Assembly (NCBI GenBank): GCA_031278795.1 | Contig: JAITJT010000040.1 | Coordinates: 1-13,921 of the forward strand | DNA length: 13,921 bases | DNA from: Deltaproteobacteria bacterium | GTDB lineage: Bacteria > Desulfobacterota > Desulfarculia > Adiutricales > Adiutricaceae | Reading direction: 5' to 3' | Shown: positions 7,615 to 13,921 of the stretch, one piece after another | Layout: every line of letters starts with the position of its first letter | Numbering within the stretch: position 1 is the stretch's first letter | Notes under the pieces: model-generated | What the model was told of the DNA's origin: nothing | Databases searched by the model: none | Seen by the model: only the letters and a program-made list of their open reading frames with translations | Position numbers and translations under genes: made by a program

Positions 7615-8550
7615 TCAATTGATGGGGCCGGTGTAGCCGTTCTCCTCGTTTATGAACTCCACGATAGTGTTTATGGTGCTTTCCACCTCGTCATCCGCCA
7701 CCTGGCAGGTGGCCACGGCCTCGTGGCCTCCTCCCCCGAAGTGGAGGGCGATGGAACCCAAGTTGGCCTGGCTGTCGCGGTTTATTATGGAGTTGCCCAT
7801 GGCGATGGCCACGTTGTTGGAGCCGCGGCCCCAGGTCACGTGGATGGAGACCTTGCAGTCCGGAAACATAGTGTAAGGCAGGAAGCGGTTCCCCGGGTAG
7901 ATGGTCTCCTGGTTGCGGAAGTCTATGATGAGCACCTCGCCCCGCATCTTGGAGCAGCTTTTTATCATGTTGGAGTAGAAGGGGGCCTGCTGGAAGTAGA
8001 GATCCGCCCTGTCCTTCACGTCCGGGTTCTGGAGGATCTCGTCGGCGGTCATGGTGCGGCACATCTCTATCATGCTCTCCATGAGCTGGTAGTTGGAGAT
8101 GCGGAAGTTGCGGAAGCGCCCCAGGCCGGTTCTGGGATCCATCAGGAACCCAATTAGTATCCAGCCGGTGGGGTACTCAATCTCCTGGATGGTGAGATTG
8201 GCGCTGTCCACCTTGTCCACGGCCTCCATCATGGCGTCCCAGTGGGTGGAGTAGCGGGAGGCCCCACCCAGGAAGTCGTAGATGACCCGGGCGCAGGAGG
8301 GGGCAATCCTGCTCATGCCCCTATAAGAGATGGTGCCCAGGCGTTCGCCTTCGCTGGTGTGGTGGTCGAACCACATGCCTATGCCGTTGGCGTAGGGAAC
8401 GTTGGCCAAGATGTCGTTGGGTCCCAGTTCCACTAAACCATCCTGGATATCCTTGGGGTGGACGAACTGATAGCTGTCGATGAGCCCAGCTTCCTTCAAG
8501 AGTGCCCCGCAAGCCAAGCCGTCGAAGTCGGAACGTGTTACCAAACGCAT
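7615..8550 (-). CDS. DHH/DHHA1-family phosphoesterase (exopolyphosphatase-related)
   Basis: 311 residues, soluble. The N-terminal DHH domain shows RSDFDG (6-11) and WFDHHTSE (60-67), whose Asp and His residues bind Mn2+/Mg2+. The C-terminal DHHA1 domain shows HFGGGGHEAVATCQV (270-284), the GGGH substrate-binding loop. DHH/DHHA1 enzymes include RecJ nucleases, NrnA/GdpP phosphodiesterases for oligoribonucleotides or cyclic dinucleotides, and pyrophosphatase-like members; this short form is often named an exopolyphosphatase-like protein, but the substrate is not settled by sequence. Motif II reads ILANVPY, with Asn where the pyrophosphatase-type members carry Asp; from memory, this NVPY form recurs in related Deltaproteobacterial proteins. 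The ATG at 8550 is preceded by GAGG with 5-nt spacing. It is monocistronic, with long spacers on both sides. Confidence 0.9.
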   Translation of the reverse strand: MRLVTRSDFDGLACGALLKEAGLIDSYQFVHPKDIQDGLVELGPNDILANVPYANGIGMWFDHHTSEGERLGTISYRGMSRIAPSCARVIYDFLGGASRYSTHWDAMMEAVDKVDSANLTIQEIEYPTGWILIGFLMDPRTGLGRFRNFRISNYQLMESMIEMCRTMTADEILQNPDVKDRADLYFQQAPFYSNMIKSCSKMRGEVLIIDFRNQETIYPGNRFLPYTMFPDCKVSIHVTWGRGSNNVAIAMGNSIINRDSQANLGSIALHFGGGGHEAVATCQVADDEVESTINTIVEFINEENGYTGPIN

Positions 8551-8843
8551 AATAGCCTCGGATTTTTATTTATTTGTGAATTTGTGTTGCTCCCCCTCTT
8601 TTGGGGAAAAGCGTAAGGCCTATGGATGCCCCTAAGAAGGCGGAGGATTTATCTATTCACGGAGCGCTAGAAAAAACGCCCGAAACAGGGAATTATGTTT
8701 TTTGGATTTAAAAAAATGAAAACCTAAATTATGAGGCAAAATTATTAGTCAAAAGATAAAATCACCCTAAATAATCGTCTAAAGCGCCTTAAAAAAGCCT
8801 TGAATACCGCTAAGCTATTAAAAAAGTCCAAATTTAAAAAATC

Positions 8844-8859
8844 TTAAAGCGCGCTTTAA
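8844..8859. promoter_or_regulatory. Perfect 16-bp palindrome, possible operator
   Basis: TTAAAGCGCGCTTTAA is a perfect dyad with no central gap, in AT-rich DNA about 295 bp upstream of the DHH gene start. A dimeric regulator could bind such a site, but no binding protein is implied by the neighbours. Confidence 0.35.
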
Positions 8860-9418
8860 ACGCCTATTAAAAAAACTTACATGAAAAAAAGAGGCCCGCT
8901 TATATGTTCTGTAAACTCCAGGGCAAGGGATGGTATATCCCAGAGGCAAATCTAAAAAACCTTTGATGATGAATCCCGCTCCAGAGCACAAGAAAAAAGA
9001 AAGTGAATGAAAGAACATTCTAGAGAGAAAAAGTTCAAAATTAGAGCCATTTTTGAGAGTGGCGTATGAAACTCCAAAAGAAAAATTTCAGGGCGCCATC
9101 GACGATTTTAGCCTTATATCTAGAATATTTTAGTTCTGATATTTTGTCAAGGCAAGCGCCAAGAATCAAGAAATAACTAAATATCTGCGGCTCTCCCCCC
9201 CCTTTCTACCCAGCTCTTGGCCATGTCCATAAGCAACATTTTGGTAAAATTCAGCTCACAAAGCGGCTTTTAGCTGTGGCTTAGACCCATAGGTGCTAAA
9301 AAAACGCTCAAATTGTGGGCAAATAGGGCTGGGAGGCTGTGGCTATGGGAGCTCTTTGCCTAAAGTAGCGTGGTGGAGGCTTGGGCAAGTGATGAAGGCC
9401 TGCCAAAAGCTACCCATA

Positions 9419-9517
9419 TTTAGGCCATATTTAGCCCATGTTTAGCCCATATTTAGGCCATGTTTAAGCCATGTTTAGTGAAAGTTTAATTAAAGTAAAG
9501 CCCATATCTAGTGAGAG
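9419..9517. repeat. 11-bp tandem array
   Basis: Five good copies of TTTAGSCCATR start at 9419, 9430, 9441, 9452 and 9463, followed without phase change by four decayed copies at 9474, 9485, 9496 and 9507. The strict 11-bp spacing is close to one helical turn, so the T-runs fall on roughly the same face of the DNA, as in curved DNA. It lies about 140 bp past the motB stop and 870 bp upstream of the DHH gene. Confidence 0.9.
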
Positions 9518-9655
9518 TTTTGTGGGCGAATGCTAAATGACGACTAGGAGTTGTAATTTCGCGCACATTTCGCCTCTCCTACACTTTTACGCCACACTTT
9601 CACTGGATTTTGACTTGTAGGGGCTAGGGCAGAGCTTTTTTTTTCTTAAGGCGCT

Positions 9656-10960
9656 CTACTCGGTGACCGGCGGGCCCGCGGTGGAGGTGTCCGGGGTGGC
9701 GGCGCGCCTCAGGGTGTCGTCCAATAGCTGGCGCTCCAGCTCCTCCGGGGTGGGCTGGGTGGGGACAGGGGCCGAACGGGTGGCCTTGGGCGGCTCGGCC
9801 GGAGGCTGGGCGGGTCTTGCGGCCGGGGTACTGGTTTCACCCGCTGCCGGGGCCTGGGTCTCCGGGGCGCTGGGCGCTTGCCTAGGCTGGGCCGGTGGCC
9901 TTGGGGGGGAGGCGGATCTCAGCGGGGTGTCAGGGGCGCCCGGGCGCGCGGCCTCCACATTCGCGTCTTTGTCCCAGATCATGATGGAGATGCGGCGGTT
10001 CACCGGGTCCGTGGGGTTGGTGTTGGGGAGAGGCCTGGTGGCGGCGAAGCCGGCCACCATGGTTATACGGTCCTCGGCTATGCCGTGGCGGGAGAGGAAA
10101 CGCCGGGCGGCCGATGCCCTGGCCGTGGAGAGCTCCCAGTTGGTGAGCTCCTGGCTCAAGGTGGAGACCGCGTCGGTGTGGCCCTCCACGGAAATTTTAT
10201 TGGGAATGGTTTCCAGCTTCTCGGCGATTCTTCCCAAGAGCTGCTGGGCCACAGGCGTTAACCTGGGTTGCCCGCTAATGAAGATGGGGCGTTTCTCCTT
10301 GTCCATGAGCTCCAGGCGCACGCCGCCAGGCACCTTCTCCACGGAGAATTGCCCCTCCACGTCGCCTCCCAAGGCGTCCGTGGCGGCGGCGCTCAGTTCA
10401 GTCGCCAGGTTGTCCTTGGCGGCCTCCGTGGCGCGCTGCTCGTCCGTAAGAGCCCCTCCCGGGGTCCCAAATCCGTCCACGTAGAGGCCTTCACCTGCGG
10501 CCACGCCTGTCTTGTCAGATCCCTCCCCACCTTCCACTCCCTCGGGAAGTTCAGTTAGATTGGGGTCCTTTTGGCTCTGATCCGGAAGCACAATGCCCAC
10601 GGCTTGGAGGGCCTTCTCCTTTTCATCCAGCTCCTTTTCCTTCTCGTCTAGCTCTTTGCCCTTCTGGATGAGCTCAAAGCAGCCTCCATTTAAGATGCCG
10701 GGCGTGGGGTTGGATGGGTCGAATGCCGAGGGAATGCCGCCATTGAACACGGCGTCGCTCATGGTGAGGTTCTGGAAATAGTCCGCCAAGGCCGCCTTTC
10801 CCTGCTCAGAGGAGATGGCCAGGAGCCACATCACCAAAAAAAAGGCCATCATGGCTGTCACAAAGTCAGCGTAGGCCACCTTCCAGCTGCCTCCGTGGCC
10901 GCCGCCGTGACCTTTCTTGATGATCTTCTTGATGATGGGGGTTTTTTTATCCGATGCCAT
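9656..10960 (-). CDS. motB: Flagellar motor stator protein MotB
   Basis: 434 residues, longer than E. coli MotB (308). A basic, Gly/His-rich N-terminus (KKIIKKGHGGGHGGSWKVAY) leads to the single membrane helix ADFVTAMMAFFLVMWLLAI (31-49), with the proton-carrying Asp at position 32 exactly as in E. coli. A periplasmic linker follows, including the doubled charged repeat KELDEKE (102-115). The OmpA-like peptidoglycan-binding domain spans about 225-330, with SVEGHTDAVS (257-266), NWELSTARASAARRFL (274-289) and NRRISIMI (321-328). The last 100 residues are an unusual Pro/Ala-rich tail ending in a charged segment. The protein anchors the MotA4B2-type proton channel to the cell wall. An AAGGGG sits 5 nt before the ATG, inside a small CCCC/GGGG hairpin. 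It follows motA after 181 bp, so it probably belongs to the same transcript but has its own leader. Confidence 0.96.
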   Translation of the reverse strand: MASDKKTPIIKKIIKKGHGGGHGGSWKVAYADFVTAMMAFFLVMWLLAISSEQGKAALADYFQNLTMSDAVFNGGIPSAFDPSNPTPGILNGGCFELIQKGKELDEKEKELDEKEKALQAVGIVLPDQSQKDPNLTELPEGVEGGEGSDKTGVAAGEGLYVDGFGTPGGALTDEQRATEAAKDNLATELSAAATDALGGDVEGQFSVEKVPGGVRLELMDKEKRPIFISGQPRLTPVAQQLLGRIAEKLETIPNKISVEGHTDAVSTLSQELTNWELSTARASAARRFLSRHGIAEDRITMVAGFAATRPLPNTNPTDPVNRRISIMIWDKDANVEAARPGAPDTPLRSASPPRPPAQPRQAPSAPETQAPAAGETSTPAARPAQPPAEPPKATRSAPVPTQPTPEELERQLLDDTLRRAATPDTSTAGPPVTE

Positions 10961-11141
10961 TCATGCCCCTTAGGGGAAAAACCCTGATTTTACCGCTATC
11001 CCTAAAGCTCTTGTTCCTAAGCAATTGCCTAAAAAATTATTATTTCTGTCTTTTTTTAAGAGCCACTTATATTTAGCTTATTACTTAGCTTCTTTTTAGT
11101 TTTAAGCTCTTTAATCTTAGTACTTTCTTACTTCATTTTTC
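10961..11141 (-). other. AT-rich gap between motA and motB
   Basis: motA and motB are usually adjacent or overlapping; here 181 bp of AT-rich DNA separates them. Just before the motB start, CCCC (10966-10969) and GGGG (10973-10976) can pair around TTA, so in the minus-strand mRNA the AAGGGG ribosome-binding site lies in a small hairpin. An ATG at 10962-10964 opens a five-codon frame that overlaps the motB start region. No terminator or clear promoter was found. Confidence 0.4.
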
Positions 11142-11996
11142 TTACTTCTTCACTGATTTTAACAGCTCCTCGAGCTCCTCGTAACCGGGGCGGCAGTTGG
11201 AGGGGACGGCCCTTCTAGCAAACTCAATGGCCATGACCGGAGGGAGGCCCTTGGAGAAGGCGACCAAGACCGCCTTGGCCACTTTAAGGATATTGTCCTG
11301 GTCATGGGCCAGGTTCTCCAGGGCCTTGGCCATGGGGGCCATGTAGCCGTAGCTAAGGAGAAGGCCTAGGAAGGTTCCGCAGAGGGCGGCGCCCACCGAG
11401 GCGCCCAATATCTCCGGAGGCTCGGTCATGAGACCCATGGTGGTGATGATACCCAAAACCGCGGCCACGATTCCTAAGCCCGGCAGAGAGTCCGAGACCG
11501 TGGTCAGGGCCGTGGGCACCAAGGCGCCGTGGTGCTCGTGGGCGTCCGTATCAATGTCCATGAGGTTTTCAAACTCCATGGGCTCAATGTTACCGCTCAC
11601 GAAGACCTTGAGGTTGTCGGCTAGGAAGTCCTTGAGGTGGTGGTTTTTTAGGATGGAGGGGTATTTGGTGAAAATGGCGCTGGAGTCCGGCTTGTTGGCG
11701 TGCTCCTCCAAGGCCAACATGCCCTCGCGCCTGGCGATGGAGAGGAACTCGAAGAGGAGCAAGAGAACGTCCACAAACTGCTGTTTTTTTAGTTCCTTTC
11801 CCAGGACAATCTTAGGCAAAGACGAGAATGTCTCCTTTATTAGAGACATGGGATTGGCTATGAGGAAAGACCCAAAGGCCGCCCCGCAGATGATTATCAC
11901 CTCGTTGGGCTGCCACAGTACCCCCAGGACTCCATGGTGCATCATGTAGCCGCCTATGACGCAGCCAATAACTACAATGATTCCAATTGGGGGCAT
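11142..11996 (-). CDS. motA: Flagellar motor stator protein MotA
   Basis: 284 residues from the chosen ATG, close to E. coli MotA (295). It forms the proton channel with MotB and turns the rotor. Four membrane segments are visible, two near the N-terminus (IIVVIGCVIGGYMM, EVIIICGAAFGSFLIA) and two after the cytoplasmic loop (PGLGIVAAVLGIITTMG, GAALCGTFLGLLLSYGYM). The loop has the FliG-contacting charges in IARREGMLALEEH: Arg89 and Glu97 match E. coli R90 and E98. Pro172 (DSLPGLGIV) and Pro221 (YGYMAP) match P173 and P222. The frame is open to a TTG at 12053, but the ATG at 11994-11996 aligns with the E. coli N-terminus within one residue throughout and has AAGGA 11 nt upstream, whereas the TTG has no ribosome-binding site, so I prefer the ATG. 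If the TTG were used, 19 extra residues would be added. Confidence 0.95.
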   Translation of the reverse strand: MPPIGIIVVIGCVIGGYMMHHGVLGVLWQPNEVIIICGAAFGSFLIANPMSLIKETFSSLPKIVLGKELKKQQFVDVLLLLFEFLSIARREGMLALEEHANKPDSSAIFTKYPSILKNHHLKDFLADNLKVFVSGNIEPMEFENLMDIDTDAHEHHGALVPTALTTVSDSLPGLGIVAAVLGIITTMGLMTEPPEILGASVGAALCGTFLGLLLSYGYMAPMAKALENLAHDQDNILKVAKAVLVAFSKGLPPVMAIEFARRAVPSNCRPGYEELEELLKSVKK

Positions 11997-12485
11997 ATCT
12001 ATATTAATCCTTGGAAGGCGCCAGGGGCTCCCTTGGGGGGTCCCACTCGCCAAGATTTAGTTTCTAAAATATTGGGGCTTTTAATTAATCTTTAGTCAAG
12101 AAAAGTTAGAGACTAGTCTCGGACTTTAAAACAGAAAAGACCATAAAGCGTGATGCACAAAAAAAGGAGATAATGGAGATACAAAAGTGCAATACCTGGA
12201 CTTTCTAAAGTGTCCACTGTTTACACTCCGCCCCCCATGAGGTTAAAGCCTCCGTTTATCTTTTCGGAAAAACATGGAGGAAAAATAAATAATAAAATTG
12301 CTTTGGGTATATAGTGTATTAGCAATAAAAAATTAACACCATATGCGCAAGGGGCTTATGTAGCGCCTAAGCGTTTCCACTCGCTTCAAAGTTGAAGCTT
12401 ATCCATTAGCCTAAAGCGGAAGATGCCTCCATAAATTTTCACTATTATAAGCTTGGAGAAGGCAATTTCATAGGCATGAAAGACA
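11997..12485. other. Spacer between the HIT gene and motA
   Basis: No gene seen. It should hold the motA promoter. A perfect 12-bp palindrome lies at 12109-12120, an imperfect dyad (GGACTTT against AAAGTGTCC) at 12198-12215, and a small hairpin TTTCAT/ATGAAA at 12466-12481 just after the HIT stop. That hairpin lacks a following T-run, so it is a poor terminator. A TTGACT resembling a -35 box is read on the minus strand at 12094-12099, without a well-spaced -10. Confidence 0.5.
12109..12120. promoter_or_regulatory. Perfect 12-bp palindrome upstream of motA, possible operator
   Basis: GAGACTAGTCTC is a perfect dyad 113 bp before the motA ATG, in otherwise AT-rich DNA and next to a TTGACT element. 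Its position fits an operator for motAB. No sigma-28 consensus was found around it. Confidence 0.35.
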
Positions 12486-12899
12486 CTATTTTAAGTTCTC
12501 CCTAATCCTTTCGGCCACGAATGGGAGCTTGGTGAGATCCGCCGGCTCCCCCATCTTGAGGGGCAGCTCGTTTTTATCTCGTCTGGGAATGATGTGCATG
12601 TGCCAGTGGGGCACCAGCTGCCCGGAGAGGGGGCCGTTGTTCACCACCAGGTTGAAGTCCTGGGCTCCCACGCCCAGGAGCGCGGCGTTTGCGAGTTTTT
12701 TCGCGAGTGGAAGCGCCTTTTGGAGGAGTTCCTCCGGCACGTCCAGGGTGCGCACGTAGTGGTCGCGGGTAACAATCAGCAAATGGCCCTCGGATATGGG
12801 GTTTATGTCCATGAAGGCTATGAAGTCTGGGTCCTCGTGTACCCTTATGCTAGGTATCCGACCATTGGCTATCTCACAGAAAATGCATTTATCAGTCAT
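12486..12899 (-). CDS. HIT-family protein (histidine triad nucleotide hydrolase or transferase)
   Basis: 137 residues, the usual size for a bacterial HIT protein. The N-terminal CIFCEI (Cys5, Cys8) is the zinc-site pair found in many HIT proteins, followed by DINPISEGHLLIVTRDHYV (31-49), the NLVVNNGPLSGQLV nucleotide-binding stretch (83-96) and the histidine triad PHWHMHIIPR (97-106; His98, His100, His102). The triad is complete, so nucleotidyl hydrolase or transferase activity on AMP-linked or dinucleoside-polyphosphate substrates is expected; the exact substrate is unknown. The ATG at 12899 has GAGG 7 nt upstream. It is transcribed alone, ahead of motA by nearly 500 bp, and its leader carries a 16-17-bp repeat. 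Confidence 0.95.
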   Translation of the reverse strand: MTDKCIFCEIANGRIPSIRVHEDPDFIAFMDINPISEGHLLIVTRDHYVRTLDVPEELLQKALPLAKKLANAALLGVGAQDFNLVVNNGPLSGQLVPHWHMHIIPRRDKNELPLKMGEPADLTKLPFVAERIRENLK

Positions 12900-12910
12900 A
12901 GAAGGCCTCG

Positions 12911-12973
12911 GGAGCTTTTATTTTGGGGAGCTTTTTTTCTTGGGGGGCTTTTATTCCGGGGAGCTAAAAGGGG
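12911..12973. repeat. 16-17-bp tandem repeat in the leader of the HIT gene
   Basis: Four copies of about GGRGCTTTTATTYYGG start at 12911, 12927, 12944 and 12960; the last is cut short. The array begins only 12 bp upstream of the HIT start codon, so it probably lies within the untranslated leader. The GGGG-rich and TTTT-rich halves alternate. It is followed by GGGGAATCCCC, a small inverted repeat, at 12971-12981. Confidence 0.7.
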
Positions 12974-13348
12974 AATCCCCCTTGAATCTCAAAAGGGAAT
13001 CCATCCAAGCGAGGCTATGACCAATTTTAGAAAAAAGAACCGCGTAATTTAAGGTGCTTTAGGCGGCTTTCAGTTGAGGCACAAAAAGCCGCGGGCGACC
13101 CTCCTCCAAGTGGAGGGCAAATCCCCTGAAAAAAAATATTGGGCAAAAGTGGTCAGAGCCTTAGGGAAAAGTTTAATGGTTTTGGACTTTTTTAGCAATA
13201 TCTCAGGAATATATAGTAATATGATTTTTAATTTTGGCTACATATTGTGGAGTTTTTCCGGCTTTTTGGGAAAGCTGGCCCCTTTTCCCCAAGAGACGAG
13301 TGGCAAAGGAATCTAAAAATTTGGGATTTGTTCCATTTTTTTTTGCCT

Positions 13349-13380
13349 GGGATCCTGAGGCGGGAGCCCCCTGGTTTTTT
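13349..13380 (+). terminator. G+C-rich inverted repeat followed by six T, possible plus-strand terminator
   Basis: An isolated G+C-rich block within AT-rich DNA, with GGC/GCC and outer GGG/CCC pairing around GGGA, ends in TGGTTTTTT. It could terminate plus-strand transcription, but no plus-strand gene is seen before it. The pairing is interrupted, so this is tentative. Confidence 0.25.
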
Positions 13381-13440
13381 AGCGTCCTCTAAAATCCCAA
13401 GGGAGCTACAATGACTTTCAAAAGTTAAAGCTATGAATGT

Positions 13441-13520
13441 GGCTAAGTGCGGCTAAGGGCGGCTAAGTGCGGCTAAGTGCGGCTAAGTGCGAGGAAGTGC
13501 CTCTAAGTTCCGGGTAAGGG
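13441..13520. repeat. 10-bp tandem array
   Basis: Five copies of GGCTAAGTGC (the second reads GGCTAAGGGC) run from 13441 to 13490, followed in phase by three decayed copies to 13520. The better copies at one end and decayed copies at the other suggest growth from one side. The spacer around it holds no recognisable gene. Confidence 0.9.
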
Positions 13521-13921
13521 CGCGTGAATCTAAAAAAAGAAAATTAATTTCTTCAGTTGGGGGAAAGATCTTTGGCTTAAATATTTTTCTGGAAAATCTT
13601 ATGCTGGAAAATGTTGTGGTCATGATTTGCAATATGCTCTTCGTTTTTTGTTTTCGTCAAAGGCTCTAATTGGCTTTATTATCTGATAAAAAAAATTGCC
13701 AGCCGTATACCATAAGCATTATGATGAATATGTATTTTTTTCGCCTTTAGATTTATGCCTTAGGCGCGGAAAGATTTTTGTTTTAGGTAGGAAAAGGTTT
13801 TTATTTTATCCACGCGAGATGAGGATAATATTTTTTTTTCAGGAGAAATTGCACCTTGTTTATGGGACGCATAATTATGAGGGTTAAGCCCGAAACAAAG
13901 TTGATTTTCAACCTATCGCTA

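Larger units (their letters stand above)
8551..9655. other. Long intergenic region (1.1 kb) between motB and the DHH gene
   Basis: No gene can be supported. From 8551 to about 9180 the DNA is very AT-rich; from 9181 to 9420 it is richer in G+C and may be old decayed coding DNA, though no frame is long or recognisable. It holds a 16-bp palindrome (8844-8859), the 11-bp array (9419-9517) and a CCCC/GGGG inverted repeat near 8595-8610 in the leader of the DHH gene. Confidence 0.55.
12900..13921. other. AT-rich region upstream of the HIT gene to the window end
   Basis: No gene can be supported in 1 kb on either strand; the short open frames look like random AT-rich DNA and have no convincing ribosome-binding sites. 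It holds the 16-17-bp repeat (12911-12973), a CCCTCC/GGAGGG hairpin (13099-13117), a G+C-rich possible plus-strand terminator (13349-13380) and the 10-bp array (13441-13520). Confidence 0.55.

Noticed and set aside
9181..9240. Short minus-strand frame reading MLLMDMAKSWVERGGRAADI
   Set aside because: It looks protein-like but has only about 20 codons, lies between stops, and has no ribosome-binding site or recognisable family.
9631..9657. AGAGC/GCTCT hairpin at the motB stop as a terminator
   Set aside because: The loop is 17 nt, and on the transcribed strand the homopolymer is A rather than T and sits in the loop.
9663..10484. 273-codon plus-strand frame opposite motB
   Set aside because: It is a shadow of the very G+C-rich motB gene, made of Gly/Ala/Val/Ser runs, while motB shows full family motifs in the opposite frame.
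12066..12099. Sigma-70 promoter for motA built on TTGACT
   Set aside because: The nearest -10-like hexamers lie 20-22 bp away, beyond normal spacing.
13074..13887. Three plus-strand open frames of 60-80 codons near the right end
   Set aside because: They have atypical starts, no clear ribosome-binding sites, AT-driven amino-acid composition and no recognisable motif, and one crosses the 10-bp array.

Overview
The window looks like part of a chromosome from a flagellated Gram-negative bacterium, most likely of the Desulfobacterota (former Deltaproteobacteria). That placement is inferred from the DHH/DHHA1 phosphoesterase with its NVPY..WFDHH signature, the soluble multi-GAF histidine kinase beside a bacterial glycogen synthase, and an E. 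coli-type MotA/MotB pair. It is a family-level impression, not a database result. Every recognisable gene is read on the minus strand.

Layout from high to low coordinates (the direction of transcription): a HIT-family nucleotide-binding protein (12486-12899); the flagellar stator genes motA (11142-11996) and motB (9656-10960), separated by an unusual 181-bp gap; a DHH/DHHA1 phosphoesterase (7615-8550); a tight two-gene unit of glgA (5534-7003) and a triple-GAF sensor histidine kinase (3089-5530), only 3 nt apart; a membrane-anchored calcineurin-like phosphoesterase (654-1946) with altered metal-site motifs; and, at the left edge, a decayed gene whose readable end is the C-terminal half of an HD-GYP domain (1-206), preceded by an in-frame but stop-ridden stretch.

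Two things set the window apart. First, intact genes cover only about 63% of it, and composition swings sharply: one line of motB (9781-9840) is 44/60 G+C by hand count, while one line of spacer (7501-7560) is 10/60. Second, five of the long AT-rich spacers each hold their own short tandem array, with a different unit length: 20 bp (2159-2298), 13 bp in 39-bp triplets (7322-7412), 11 bp (9419-9517), 16-17 bp (12911-12973) and 10 bp (13441-13520). The 20-bp array is also a chain of tiny reading frames joined by TAATG stop-start overlaps. This suggests a genome with expanded or eroding intergenic DNA, as in host-associated or otherwise relaxed lineages.

Functionally the genes are ordinary housekeeping and signalling: motility (motAB), glycogen storage with a linked cytosolic sensor kinase, and nucleotide or phosphoester turnover (HIT, DHH, metallophosphoesterase). 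No defence system, CRISPR array, insertion sequence, prophage, rRNA or tRNA gene was seen.
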